From: Prionace glauca
Lineage: Eukaryota > Chordata > Chondrichthyes > Carcharhiniformes > Carcharhinidae
Assembly: GCA_037974335.1 (NCBI GenBank)
Contig: CM075760.1
Span: 36,713,609-36,777,608 of the forward strand
Direction of reading: 5' to 3'
Length of the DNA stretch: 64,000 bases
Part shown: piece by piece, positions 33,508 to 45,379 of the stretch
How positions within the stretch are numbered: position 1 is the first letter of the stretch
Layout: each line of letters starts with the position of its first letter
Translations under genes and position numbers: made by a program
Notes under the pieces: model-generated
Databases searched by the model: none
Told to the model about the DNA's origin: nothing
The model's input: the letters and a program-made list of their open reading frames with translations, nothing else

Positions 33508-34471
33508 GAAGAATGGTGTCACCCACATTTTCCAGAAATTTCTAATTTCATTCCACATTACAAGGAGGGGAATGGGGAAAAATCCCTTTGCATCCTCCCC
33601 TCCTATTGCCAGGACAACTTTACTCCCAAACAGGATAACGGAGTGTGTCATGCAAATTAAAGACCAGACCAAAAACTGGAACAAAATATTGAATTTCGCA
33701 TAGAATAACCAAGACTTCAGTATGAAACTAGAAGATGGAAGAGGGGCTTTCGGGGAGTGAATTCATCCACAAAGTTTACTCTCCCATGAATAATACAAGT
33801 GCATGTTTAGCTCAAATTATATAAAAATGTGTCGACAGCCAACACTCTTGGCAGCTGTGTTCAAATGCATGTCAAATAAGCCCACGCTTTTCTGCAAAAA
33901 TATCTTTGAAAATGATTTTTCTCCACTCTGTATTTTCTACTAAATGAAAAAAAAAATCAATATGTATGATCACGAGAACTCGAGACAGGCTAAGACCCAA
34001 CACAGAAAATTGGTGTAAGGGACTGTGTAGAATGACCTTCAAGAAAGACATCACATCCACAACCCACGAGCTCAGAATGGAAGCTTTGTTTAAACGAGTT
34101 ATTTGGAAAATCTAGTCTGGATTTCAAAATTCAAGCCACTCATGGAAAGCATTATTGTGAAAGGTGATTGTAAAGCATGCTTTTTGGGGAGTGGAGTTTG
34201 GGAACTCTTATGTGACAATGGTCTGCGGGGGGGTGGGGGGTGAATTCTGAAGACACATCCACTTGAAGTTCAGAGCGGACACCACAGCCATCTCCTGTGT
34301 TTATGGGGGATTGTGTTACTGAGAACCGTTGTCGGTTAAAGATTATACTTTATCATCCAAGTTAACCTTAAAATCAGTGTAACTTTGGCTAAAGATTACA
34401 ATTCCTTTTAAAAATACAGCTAACATTAATTTTAAAATCAGAAAATTCTTGTTTAAATCAGAATTGTTTGA
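33508..34471. other. 3' flank of R3
   Basis: No gene recognised. It is colinear with 54,308-55,268 with scattered differences and small indels. A poly-A-like run (near 33,949) is not placed as a polyadenylation site. Confidence 0.35.
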
Positions 34472-34683
34472 TTAAATCTCTGAATTACAAGTAAATCAAA
34501 ATTACTTGTTTAAATCTCTTACTGCATTCACATGTACAGACTGTTCCCTTGTCAGCCCCACAGTGGGCGCCATTGTTTTTGAACTTTGCTGCTTTTCTGG
34601 GTGAACTCCAGCTCTCCATTCCTCCGGCAGCGTCACCGCTCAAACTGAGTCTTTCTCCAACCCGCGCTGCTAATCTCACACTT
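34472..34683. other. Block identical between units A and B
   Basis: 212 bases with no difference from 55,269-55,480, flanked on both sides by ordinary A/B differences. The next 68 bases after one mismatch are also identical. It contains a CpG-bearing stretch (near 34,565-34,670) and an antisense 64-residue frame that is the same in both units, but no known domain. Regulatory element, recent gene conversion or chance are all possible. Confidence 0.55.
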
Positions 34684-35019
34684 ACTGTTTCTGAGTGAAA
34701 ACCACCTCCACTTCATTGGCGTTGGAAGAGTTTACTGCTGCATTCAATTGAACTTTTTCTTGTAATTGAGCTCGAGATTTGGACCCAGATCAGGGAGATA
34801 TTTGTGTCAGTAGAAACAATAAAATTTACCCCATTAACAGCCAGATTTTAACTCGCATCAGCATTTTGTACCATCAGCGCTTTGCAGCCGATTGCTCTCT
34901 TCTTTTTTGTTCTTCACATGTGACATTTCCAAGTCAGATGCTAAAGAGGAAATCTCTCTGTTACTGATTCTGACAGAACTGAAAGTAACGCAGGATTGTT
35001 GTACAGCAATAAATCTACA

Positions 35020-35091
35020 TTCCCTGACCGGGAATCGAACCTGGACCGTGGTGGTAAGAGCGCCGAATCCTAACCAATGGACCACCAGTGA
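35020..35091 (-). pseudogene. tRNA-Glu-like sequence, anticodon CTT (unit A)
   Basis: Minus-strand 72-nt sequence matching the vertebrate tRNA-Glu body, with perfect T-arm and box B (GGTTCGATTCC). The anticodon loop is CTCTTAC, giving CTT (Lys-type) where Glu has CTC or TTC. The anticodon stem CGGCG/CACCA has two mismatches and the acceptor stem has one. No T-run follows within 20 bp. Most likely a pseudogene, shared by both units. Confidence 0.75.
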
Positions 35092-35728
35092 ATGTGATCC
35101 AACCTGTTTACAATATTAATTTATCCACGAATCACCTGCTTTTTATTTTATTTCGGGTTTTTTATTCACCAAATGGAAGTTTATCCTTCAAATTGTCATG
35201 TTTATATCACACACAAGTGATTGCTTCAGCCAATGAAAGCAGTGAATCCTCTTAGCTGGAACATGAAATAGACAGTGAGCTGCTTATGTGACACTTGCAG
35301 TTTCCAACCCACAACAAACTCATCACTGCGGCCTTTGTGAAACTTATAGGGTAACACACTGCAGGCATTCATCACGGAGAGCAACTGGCACAAGTCATTA
35401 CGAAACACTGTCATGTCAATTCTCTTTCTGTTTCTGTCGCTTCCTCTCATTCAGCTCCCTCTGGCTGTCCAGCTCCCAGGGTCAGTTAGCTACTTGATAT
35501 AGACACAGACAGTTGGTGAACCCGAGCTTTGCCTGGAAAGCAGGGAAAGCAAATATATTACACACGGCATTGAGTGGAGATGGAGCTTTAAAAAGACAGT
35601 ACAAAGAGACACAGATATCCTATCTTCCTGATCCAGTTACTGATGTCGGGAATGTACACAGTGCGAATTATGCACTGTCACACTCTCCTTCCAGCCTTGA
35701 GCACGGAGTTAAGTCTTGAAATGTTTGC
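35092..35728. other. Unassigned stretch
   Basis: No gene recognised; colinear with unit B. Confidence 0.3.
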
Positions 35729-36335
35729 AGTCTTGTTACAGTAATTCAGGGTTTTGTGGAGACCACATTTGGAATAGTGTGTGCAGTTTGGACCCCGGCA
35801 TTTTAGACAGAATAAAAGCAAAATCTGAGGATGATCATCATTTCTTGTCATTCAGCTATCTAAATTTTACTATTTCATAACTTTTCTTGTTTTGCCATTA
35901 ACTGCTTTCTCGTTCCCCTGTTGCCTTCTCTGTTCATTGTTACCTCTTTATTTGATGTTATTTCCTATTTTTTTCGCCTCATTCTCTTCAGAATCCCCAG
36001 ATTCCCTATACATCCTTGGTAACAGTGAGCAGTTCTCAGTTTGTGTGTGTGTAACCTTGAGTTTCATTAAGTTTTAGTCTTCCATTCTGTGTATCCGTGT
36101 AAATTTCTGGCATTCAAGCTTTGTTTTTAAGGCCGAATTATTTCATGAGGAAAGGTTAGAGAGACAAAGTCATAGCCGCTGGAATTCAGAGTAAGAGTAG
36201 GCTACTTGATTGATATGTATAAAATACAAAGGGGTCTTGACAAGGCGGATGTGAAGAGAATAGTTCGTCATCTGGGTAAATCTATAACTAGGTATCACTG
36301 TTTCAAAGTAGGGATTCGCCCATTTAAAATACCAC
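35729..36335 (+). mobile_element. Decayed CR1 relic, split
   Basis: Sense CR1 RT C-terminal wording at 35,729-35,815 (GTGTGCAGTTTGGACCCCGG) and again at about 36,120-36,335 (LLDWYV-like block LIDMYKIQRGLDKADVKRI), separated by about 300 bp of other sequence. Very old; present in both units. Confidence 0.55.
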
Positions 36336-37356
36336 TGCACCACAGCCTCCTCTAATGTATGTCTGTATTTATAAATACTCATCTGTAGCAATGCCCTTCC
36401 TTGCTGTGTCTCTGCATCATTCACTGCTCTCAGGCCGCGTTCATCTTTGTCCCTCAGTTAGATTGTCTCTGTATCATTCCGCTCAATCTTACCCTTGCCT
36501 ATGTCAATGTCTTTTATAGCTCTCTCGAAGTGTATCGGCGCATTGGGTGATATAGGAAGTGTACAGCTTAGGGGGTAAGGATATACTTGCCTGCATAGCA
36601 CAGTTGATCAAACGTTTAGACATGGAGAGTTAGCGAGCACTGAGCCGATGCTCTACAGAGGTCTCATTCAGCCACCTAGTCTTTGAAATTTCGTAGATAT
36701 TAAGCAGAGGAACCAGACATTGACAGGGCTGATCCACTGAAGGATTCCTAAAACAGCTCCATGGCTAAACGTCACAGATATTGCAGCATTGAATATAGGG
36801 AGCCGTTGAGCTGATGCAAAGACTGGGCCACACTCACCTGCATAGGAACATTGCTCAGGTTTTTAACAGGAAGTATGCACAGGGATAGGAAAACATATCT
36901 TTCAAGTTATCACCAGTTTACATTTGTATCTTGCTCAGACCCTACCTTACAGTCACATTGTTTGACCTGCTGCATTATTTTGATCGCTGCTTATTTCTCG
37001 ATTCTCAGATTGAGCTGTTTTTAGACATACATTTTCCCCACCTGTTCTATCTTGTGTTCACTTCCTCAACCTCATCTTCATCACTCTCTTTGTCAGCCGG
37101 AGATATCCCCTACCGCCCCGCCCCCTTTTCTATCGTCCCATTCCCGGGTTAAATCTCACAGCTCCGGAATCGATGAGCTGCTGTCAGGCAGCTTTGAAAC
37201 ATTTTTAAATCTGAAGAACCTTCATTTGGTGAAACTGATCTTCCCAGATAAGCCTGAATTGAAGAAAATAACAATTGGAAACGTAACACAAACTCTTTAT
37301 CTGGTAGCTGCTCTCTCTCTCTCTCTCGCTGATTAACCTTTCAGTCTGATGGGATT
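36336..37356. other. Right end of unit A, unassigned
   Basis: No gene recognised. A short CT run lies near 37,305-37,330 next to the junction with unit B. Confidence 0.3.
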
Positions 37357-37540
37357 CTGTTGTGTGTTGTCTCAGCCGATCCTGGATTGAATTGGGTGAC
37401 AGTTTGATCCGAGGTTAATGTGGTTTCCTCTGGGTTGTGTCTGAGCGGCTGACAGCGCCACTGCTCAATCTGACAGTTACTTTCTGCGATTCTCCACACA
37501 AACCTCAACAGATTGGAGCACCCAATGATAGGTGTGAAGC

Positions 37541-37579
37541 AGTTTTTGTACTGGGCAGAGACTGATTTCTATCACTGTG
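37541..37579 (-). other. 23-RSS of V-B
   Basis: Minus strand: perfect heptamer CACAGTG (37,573-37,579), 23-bp spacer, nonamer ACAAAAACT (37,541-37,549). Confidence 0.93.
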
Positions 37580-38148
37580 AGACTGAGAGCGCAGTAATAG
37601 CGGCCAGCGTCAGTCAGCTGCAGGCTCGAGATGGTTAAAATAGTTAATTTAGCCGAGGTCTGGAGTTCAGCAGAGAAACGGGTTCCAAAACCTTTCCCTC
37701 TGTCTTCTTCTGTATTCCAGGATGTTTTCCACATAATGAACTGCAAATCCTTCTGTGGCTGCTGCCTGTACCAATATAAGATGTAGCCGCTTGCTGTAGT
37801 GCTGTAGGTACATCGGATAGTCACCGTTTCACCTTCTCTCCCCTCTAAAGACTGCGGCTGAGAAACAAAATCTCCATCACTCGGATCTGTAACGTGTTCA
37901 AAAAGAAGAAAAAAAATCTAACTGTTAGATGTGCTGCTGAAATAATATTAACACTTTATATTCACCGCGACATAACTGGAGTTATGAAATAAAAACAAAT
38001 GATGGTGGAAATACACAGCAGGGTCAAGAACCACCACTGGGGAGAAGCAGAGCTAAAGGTTCAGATCGCGATAACATTTAACCAGATTGGAGTCATCCTT
38101 ACTGATAAGAAACAGCCCGAGCACAATGCAGACAGTGAGGAACTCCAT
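37580..38148 (-). CDS. V-B: TCR V segment of unit B, apparently functional
   Basis: Leader exon 38,103-38,148 (MEFLTVCIVLGLFLI, donor AGTAAGGA), intron 216 bp, V exon 37,580-37,886 (307 nt) with acceptor GTTACAG. The spliced start of the domain reads NPSDGDFVSQPQSLEGREGE, followed by VTIRCTY, SGYILYWYRQQPQKDLQFI and SSLQLTDAGRYYCALS. All V-domain landmarks are present with no break. It differs from V-A at 23 of 307 bases (18 residues), centred on CDR1, the CDR2 region and framework 3. I infer an alpha/delta-type V. Confidence 0.9.
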
Positions 38149-38409
38149 GGCGGCTGCAGAGCCCGGGGCTGTGACTAACCTCTAAAACTCCAAGCACTGC
38201 CGGAACAGAATCTGATTTTACAGTCACTTTCTGATCTCAATCTTCCCTCCAATCAACAATTTGCAATCTACCCGTCATAGATTGAGATAAGATTTCAATG
38301 AGTTTCAGTGATCAGCTGAAGCTTTTTGACCTTCACTATTACATATCTGAGACTCAGTGACTGAGTGGGTACAGTGTGTGGTGAGAGGGAAGAATCAGCT
38401 TCACTGACA

Positions 38410-39022
38410 AGGCCATAAGAGATAGGAGCAGAATTAAACCATTCGGCCCATTCGTGTCCATTCCACCATTCAATCATGGCCGATATGTTTAAAATCCCCG
38501 CAGAATCAGAGAATCCCTACAGTGCACAAGGAGGCCATCCGGCCCATCTAGTCTGAACCGGCCACAATTCTGAGCCGAATATTCCAAGGATGTTGATTGG
38601 GTTGATTAGCCACGGTAAATTGCTCCTTAATGTCAAGGGGCTTAGAAGGTAAAAGTGTGGGGTTGCGGGGACAGCACAGAACCTGGGTGGGGTTGTTGTC
38701 GGTGCAGGCTCGATGGGTCAAATGTCCTCCTCCTGCACTCTAGGGATTGTATTCTGTGATTCAATCCCACTCAGGCCCATTACTGTAACGCCACATATTT
38801 ACCATGCCATCCCCCTGACACTAGGGTCAATTTGTCATGGGCAATCAATCTAACCCGCGTATGGTTGGACTGTGGGAGGAAACAGGAACATCCGGAGGAG
38901 ACCCACACAGACACGGGGAGAACGTGCAGACTCCACACATTCACCCGAGGCTGAAATCGAACTGGGTCCCTGGCGCTATGGGGCAGCAGTGGTAATCATT
39001 GTGCCATAATGCCGCTCCTGTG
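38410..39022 (-). mobile_element. Old CR1 tail fragment plus V-SINE (unit B)
   Basis: Counterpart of 19,533-20,145, the same antisense arrangement with scattered differences. Confidence 0.75.
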
Positions 39023-40210
39023 GGATTTCTCGACGCCAATTTCGTACTCCGACCCCATAATCTTTGGTCCGTTTCCCAAGCAGAAATCCATCTATCTCTG
39101 ACTTAAACATAATGATGTCCTCTATTTCTAAGATATTCATGGCTGATTATCTCTTTTTCTACAGTCGTTCCTTATCACTGGTATATACTTTTGCTGAGCA
39201 GTGTGAAAGATCGCTTTGAAAGTCCTCCACTGTTCCTCAATTGTCCCACTATAAAGTTTTTGTTCCCAGTCTACCTTCACCAATTCCTCCCTCTTCCCTT
39301 TGTCGTCTCCTTGTTTGAGCAATAAAATAGTGGTTTTGGATTTAACCTTCTCATGCTTCATCTGTATTTTAAATTCAACCGTAATGAGATCACTTCTTCC
39401 AAGAGGATCCCAAACTGCAAGATTATTAATTGTTCCATCTCATTTACAGGACCAGATCTAGGATAGCTTGCTCCCTTGTAGGTTCCATTGAATACTGTTC
39501 AAGGAAGCTATTGCAGATCCAGTCTATGAATGCCTCCTCGTGGCTGCCTTGACTGACCTGGTTTGACCAATTGATATTTAGATTAAAGTCCCCCATGATA
39601 AGTTCTGTACCAGTTTTACATGCATCAGTTATTTCTTCGTTTAATACTCGCCCCACTATGATGTCATTATTTGGCAGCGTATAGACTACGCCTAGCAATG
39701 ACCTTTTCTCTTCACTATTTCTGATCTCCACACAAATGGATTCAATCTTTTCTCCATAAAACCCATGTTATTTCTCACTACTGCCCTGATGTCATTCTTA
39801 AAATTCAGGCACAGCACCTCATTTAACTTTCTGTCGGTCCCTTTGAACAGCCTGAATCCCCTGGATATTTAACTCCCAGTTGTGACCATCCTGCAACCAC
39901 GCCTCTGTAATGGCCAACAAATCATACTTGTTCGCAATGATTTGCGCTGTCAACTCACTTACCTTGTTTCGAATACTACGAGCATTCAGATAAAGTGGCT
40001 TTATACTAGTTTTTATAGTTTCTTTTTGAATTCTAACACTTCCATTCATAACATCTCCTGAGTTCTCCTTCCTCTTAACCTTGTTCCTGATTATTGACGT
40101 AGTTGGATCATTCTCCCCACATTTTGTCCTTTCTCCCTCCTTCTCGGATTCCTTACATAGGTTCCCGTCCTCCTGACTGACTGCCCAGTGTTTTCAGGGA
40201 TTATCCCATT
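39023..40210 (-). mobile_element. CR1 endonuclease-region fragment (unit B)
   Basis: Counterpart of 20,146-21,330. Reads TAQIIANKYDLLAITEAWLQ and RSLLGVVYTLPN...IMGDFNLNINW in separate frames. Confidence 0.85.
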
Positions 40211-40525
40211 CTCCTTTTTATAATTCAGCTGGAAAATTAACAACCTCATATCCTCTGCCAGCAATCCCATATCCAAGGAGTATTGAAAGATTATCGTCAG
40301 CAAACCCACTATTTCCACTATTTCTGCCCTCAGTGATCATCATATATCCCACACCAGTGAAGAAATATTTGATTGTGATATAAAATGTTTTGGATTGAAA
40401 TGTGTTAACTGAACTTGTTTGTTCTGTGACTGTAATTAATGTCAGTCTCCATGGATCCCAAATGTGCCACTGGAGGGTTTCCCTTTTTCATTAATAAGGT
40501 CCTCCTTTCAGAGTGATACCCCATA

Positions 40526-40937
40526 ATGTTAGCAGCAGGATCAACTCTGGTACTGACAGGAACCAACCGTTCCAGAAAGAGGGGGAAGTACGATCGGAGT
40601 GTGAGAACAAGAGACTGGAATCTTCCAACAGTGTATCAGAATCTGAGAACAAGAGGTTGGAAGCTTCCAATAATGGATCAGAATCTGAGGACAATGGATT
40701 GGAATGTTACAACAATGGATCAGAATCTCAGAACAATAGAACGGAATGTTACAACAGTGAATCAGAATCTGAGAATAAAAGATTGGAATGTCCCACTAAT
40801 GGACAGGGGTTTATCCCAGGCACTGTTATATCTTTCTGAATATAGTGATTGGCTGTCCTTAGCACTGCGGATCTACTTTATACTTCACATTATTCAAGCA
40901 GGTTACTATCCCACCCTGGCTATTGTTGGTGTCCCTT
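40526..40937 (+). CDS. R4 exon 1: repeat-bearing N-terminus and start of TM1
   Basis: Counterpart of R3 exon 1, open over the same 137 codons plus one base and the same five 14-residue repeats; its three sequons are NRS, NVT and NVT. The last exon base is T instead of G (CCCTTGTAAGT), so the junction codon with exon 2 would be TTG (Leu) and the donor is slightly weaker. The TM1 motif YYPTLAIVGVP is unchanged. Predicted intron 12.5 kb. The same caveat about the true 5' end applies. Confidence 0.63.
40594..40803 (+). repeat. 42-bp minisatellite, five units (unit B)
   Basis: Same number and register of units as in unit A, so no unit has been gained or lost since duplication. Confidence 0.95.
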
Positions 40938-41119
40938 GTAAGTATCCCCTATCTCTTATTTATTGGGCAAACTATTTAACTTCATGTCTATTCTTGCCGT
41001 TTACTTTGTTGAAGATGGAAGCCATTGTTTTCTGTTCCCATCACAAACTCTGTTCCCGGCCCACCTGACTTCACTGCCACCCCCCAGCCCATATCGGATT
41101 TGGGATGAGCCCATACACA

Positions 41120-41455
41120 TGATTTTAGGTGGCATGGTGGCAGAGTGGTTAGCAGTGTTGCCTCACAGAGCAGGGACACGTGTTCGATTCCCAGTTTGGG
41201 TCATTGTCTGTGTGCAGATTGCATGCTCTCCCCGTGTCTGCGTGAGTCTCCTCCAGTTTCGTCCCACATTCCAAGGATATGCGTGTTAGGTACACTGGCT
41301 GTGCAAATTTCTCCCTTACTTTCCCAGGATTCGTAGGTTAGAGGGATTAGCGGGATAGATAAGAGGGGTTACTGGGATACGGCCTGGGTGGAATTCTGGG
41401 CCTGCAGACTCGATGGGCTGAATGGCCTCCTTCTGCACTGTAGGATTTTATGATT
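41120..41455 (+). mobile_element. V-SINE (unit B)
   Basis: Counterpart of 22,255-22,592, with head, core and tail preserved. Confidence 0.88.
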
Positions 41456-42059
41456 TCTATCTGTAAGCCTTTTGATTTGAAGGGATTTCTGTCCCCATGT
41501 TCTCTCCATCTCCAATCCAGTTCACAGCCATCTCCACCACAGTAGACATTTCCATCTCTGCATCAGACCAGCTACTGAATAAATCCTTGCCTGTATCATA
41601 GGTAAATCCCGACTAGATTATTCCACCGTTCACATAGCTCTTGTTACAATGCTGCAAAAACATCACATCATCTGAAATCCTGTTTCCCATCCCCTAACTC
41701 TCACGGTGCTGCATTCACCCATTATCACTGTCCCACATCTGTCCCCGTTCTGGCAGAAGCTCCATTTTAATATTCTCATTATTAAGTTTGGATCCTTCCA
41801 TGGTCTCACTCCACCAATTAATCTAATTTCCCTGCCCATTTCCCGTATCCCTGTAAAAGGATCCCATTCAGTTACTTATCCAATTCCCTCTTTAAAGTCA
41901 ATATGTTTCACTCTCTATCTCTCCCTGCCGATGGAGCCGGATTTATAATACTTAAAACCACAAAACAGTGCGGGGCATGCAGTTATTTATTGCCTAAAAT
42001 AGAATCTCTTGGACAGAAGTTTGAGAACAGGAAACAAGACGCAGGAATAAATGGGCCAA

Positions 42060-43195
42060 AGAATCATAGAATCTACAGCATGGAGACAGGCCCTTGGCCC
42101 AAACTGCTCCACGTCGACCAAAATGTCCATCTAAGCTAACCCCATTTGCCTGTATTTGGCCCATATCCCTTTAAACATAAGAACATAAGAATTAGGAGCA
42201 GGAGTCAGCCATTTGGCCCCTTGAGCCTGCTCCGCCATTCAATGAGATCATGGCTGATCTTTTCGTGGACTCAGTTCCATTTATCCGCCCTCTCACCATA
42301 ATCCTTAATTTCTTTACAGTTCAAAGATTTATCGATCCACGCCTTAAAAGCATTAAATGAGGTGGTCTCAACTGCTTTACTGATCGAGGAATTCTACCTT
42401 TCGTATCGATATATCTGTCCAAATGCCTTTTAAATTTTGTCCGTGTCCTGCCTCAACCACTTACTCTGGCAGCTCATTGCACATACGTATCACCCTCTGT
42501 TTAAAAAAATGTTCCGAAAGTTCCCATTAATTATTTCCCCTTTTAGGTTAAACCTGTGCCGGTTAGTTCTCGAATCCCCAACCCGGGGAAAACTTTGAGT
42601 GCATTCACCCAATCCATGCCTCTCGTGATTTTATACTCATCTATAAGATCACCTCAGTCTCCTATGCTACAAAGAGAGAAGTCGAGTTTGTACAATCTCT
42701 CCATATAATTCAGTCTTTTGAGTCCTGGCAACATCCTTGTAAATCTCCTGTGTGCTGTCTCCAGTTTAATAACATTTTTCCTACAGGAAGGCGACCAGAA
42801 CTGAACACAATACTCCAGGTGCGGTCTCACCAACACCCTGTACAACTGCAGCATGACTTCCCAATTTCTATACTCAATGCCCTGTCTGATGAAGCTCAGC
42901 ATGCCAAAATCCTTCTGCACTGCCTTATCTACCTTTATACAACAGTGCACCTGAACTCCAGGATTCCTCTGTGCCAAAATATTCCCGAAGATCCTACCAT
43001 TTACTATGAAAGTCGAACCTTGATTTGACTTTCCATAATGTAACGCCTCACACTTATCTGTATTGATCCCCATTTGCCATTTCTCGGTAGACTTCCCCAG
43101 ACGATCAAAGTCCTGCTGCAATTTTTGATAACGTTCCGCGCTGTCGACAATAGGACCTATTTTATTGTAATTTTCTAATTTTGTAATGTGACAAG
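42060..43195 (-). mobile_element. Older CR1 relative with nested CR1 piece (unit B)
   Basis: Counterpart of 23,686-24,805. The nested 3' fragment begins near 42,175. A short stretch (TAGTGCACCACAGGG) at about 43,196-43,212 is kept here but lost in unit A. Confidence 0.8.
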
Positions 43196-43204
43196 TAGTG
43201 CACC

Positions 43205-43790
43205 ACAGGGATCGTCGAAAAGAGGGATCTTGGAGGTCAGATGTACTGTTCTCTGAAGGTGAAGTCACAGTTAGATAGGGCAATGAAGAAGGCTTCTGGC
43301 ATGCTGGCCTTCATCGGTCAGGGCATTGACTATAGAAGTTGGGAAGTTATGTTACTGTTGCACAGGACATTGGTGAGACTGCGCCTGGAGTATTCTGCTC
43401 GCCTTGCTATAGGAAGAATGTTATTAAACTGGAGACAGTGCAGAAGACATTTACAAGGGTGTTGCCAGGACTCAAAGGACTGAGTTATAGGGAAAGACTG
43501 GACAGGCTAGGACTTATTTCATTGGAGCGCAGGAGACTGAGGGGGATCTTGTAGAGGTGTATGCGATCATGACAGCCATGGATAGGGTAAATGCGCTTAA
43601 TGTTTTTCCTAGGGATCAGTGCTGGAGCCTCGACTTTTTGCAATTTATATGAATGACTTGGATGAAGGGACTGAAGGTACGGTTGCTAAATTTGCTGACA
43701 ACAATAGAGAGGAATTAAATTGTGAAGTGGATTTGAGGAGGCGACAAATTGAAGTAGATAGGTTAAATGAGTGGGAAAACTGTGGAAATT
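43205..43790 (+). mobile_element. CR1 RT fragments, sense (unit B)
   Basis: Counterpart of 24,822-25,385. Here a run reading GLSYRERLDRLGLISLERRR is present that is shortened in unit A, so this copy shows the older arrangement. Confidence 0.75.
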
Positions 43791-43995
43791 GGAACCAAAA
43801 ACAAAATGCTGGAAAATCTCAGCAGGTCTGGCTGTATCTGTAAGGAGAGAAAACAACTGATGTTTCATGGCCAGATAACCCTTTGGACGCAAAACATCAG
43901 CTCTATTCGCTTCCGATAGATGCTGCCAGACTTGTTGAGATTTTTCACCATTTTCTCTTTTGATTTCAGATTCCAGCATCCGCAGTAATTTAATT
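43790..43995. repeat. Partly palindromic interspersed repeat (unit B)
   Basis: Counterpart of 25,385-25,575. Confidence 0.55.
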
Positions 43996-44029
43996 TCTGC
44001 CCTCAACAACTGATGAGAAATATTAATTT

Positions 44030-44750
44030 AGGATCTCATTCATCTTTCGTGGATCCGCACATAGATAACCTTGTTGATCCTTAACAGAGCCTATTTTCTC
44101 CCTTATTACTCTTTTATTCTTTATGTATTTGTAGAAGCTCTTTGGATTCTCCTTTGCGTCATCTACCAAAACAATTTCATGTTCCCTTTTTTCCCTCCTG
44201 ATTTATGTCTTAACACCGGTCCTCCACCCCCTATAATCTTCAAGAGATTCACTTGATCCCAGCTGTCTATGTACGTCAAATGCCTCTTTCTCTTCTTGAC
44301 CCTCAATATCTCGACTCGTCCAGGGTTCCCTGCTTCTGCCAGGCTTGCTCTTCACTCTAAGAGGAATGTATTTACCCTGAACCCTGATTAACACACCTTT
44401 GAAAGCATACCACTTACCAGATGTCCCTCTGCTTTCCCACAGACTTCCTCAATTAACTTTTGAAAGTTCCTGCCTGATATAATCAAAATTGGCCTTGCCC
44501 CAATTTGGAATTTTAACTTTGGGACAGACCAATCATTGTCCATAGCTATCTTAAAACCAAGAGAATTATGGCCATTGGTCCCAAAGTGATTCCCCACTCA
44601 CACTTCTGTCACCTGCCCTTCCTTATTTCCCAAGCGGAGGTCAAGTTTTGCCCCCTGTCTAGTTGAGCCATCCACAAACTGAATGAGAAACTCCTCCTGA
44701 ATACATTCAACAAAATACTTCAGATTAAGCTCCTCACAAAGATTAAATTT
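44030..44750 (-). mobile_element. CR1 linker-region fragment (unit B)
   Basis: Counterpart of 25,620-26,345, with its own small indels (for example near 44,300). Confidence 0.7.
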
Positions 44751-44789
44751 AAAGGGGAAGTCATGGCAAGAGAACTCAAATCCATCGTG

Positions 44790-45375
44790 CGAACAAAGAA
44801 CAAAGATACAGCACAGGAACAGGCGTTTGGGCCCTCCAAGTTGTCACTGACCATTCTGGTGACAGAACTAAAACCCTTCCAGGGACCATATCCCTCTACT
44901 CCCATCCCATTCATGTATTTGCTCACACGCTCCTTAAAAGTTGCTTGCTTTTCTGCTTCCACTATCTCCCTTCGCAGTGAGTTCCAGGCACCCATCACCG
45001 TCCGTATAAAAAAAATGCCTCTGAACTTTGTCTCTTGCACCGCAAAAATATGCCCCCAGTAATTGACTCTTCGACTCTGAGAAAAAAGCTTCTCACTATC
45101 CATTCTGTCCATGTCCCTCGTAATTTTATAGACTTCTGTCAGTTCGCCTCTCAACCTGCGTCATTCGAGTGAGAACAAACTAAGTTTGGTCTCTGCTCTC
45201 CTCGTAGCAATTTCTCCCAGACAAGACAACATTCCGGTAGATCTTTTCTGTACCCTCTCCAAAGCGCCCACATCCTTCTGGCAGCCTGGCAACCAGAATT
45301 GAACACTGTCTTCCAAGTATGACTTTGCATGCTACCTGTGTTCCATATGGGAATGCGGGGACATAGCCAGTGCGT
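44790..45375 (-). mobile_element. CR1 3' end, second subfamily (unit B)
   Basis: Counterpart of 26,388-26,985, with GAACAAAGAACAAAG tail. Confidence 0.8.
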
Positions 45376-45379
45376 GGGC

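Larger units (their letters stand above)
18481..37356. repeat. Tandem duplication unit A (18.9 kb)
   Basis: First of two full tandem copies, colinear with 37,357-58,138. Contents: V segment (-), LINE/SINE block, R3 exon 1 (+), more repeats, R3 exon 2, a conserved block and a tRNA-Glu-like sequence. The left junction is CTGCTGTGTGTTGTCTCAG; the same wording recurs at the starts of units B and C. Confidence 0.92.

Noticed and set aside
34485-34679. 64-codon antisense frame identical in both units as a small gene
   Set aside because: The whole surrounding DNA is identical, so the unchanged protein carries no separate evidence. No motif or partner exon seen.
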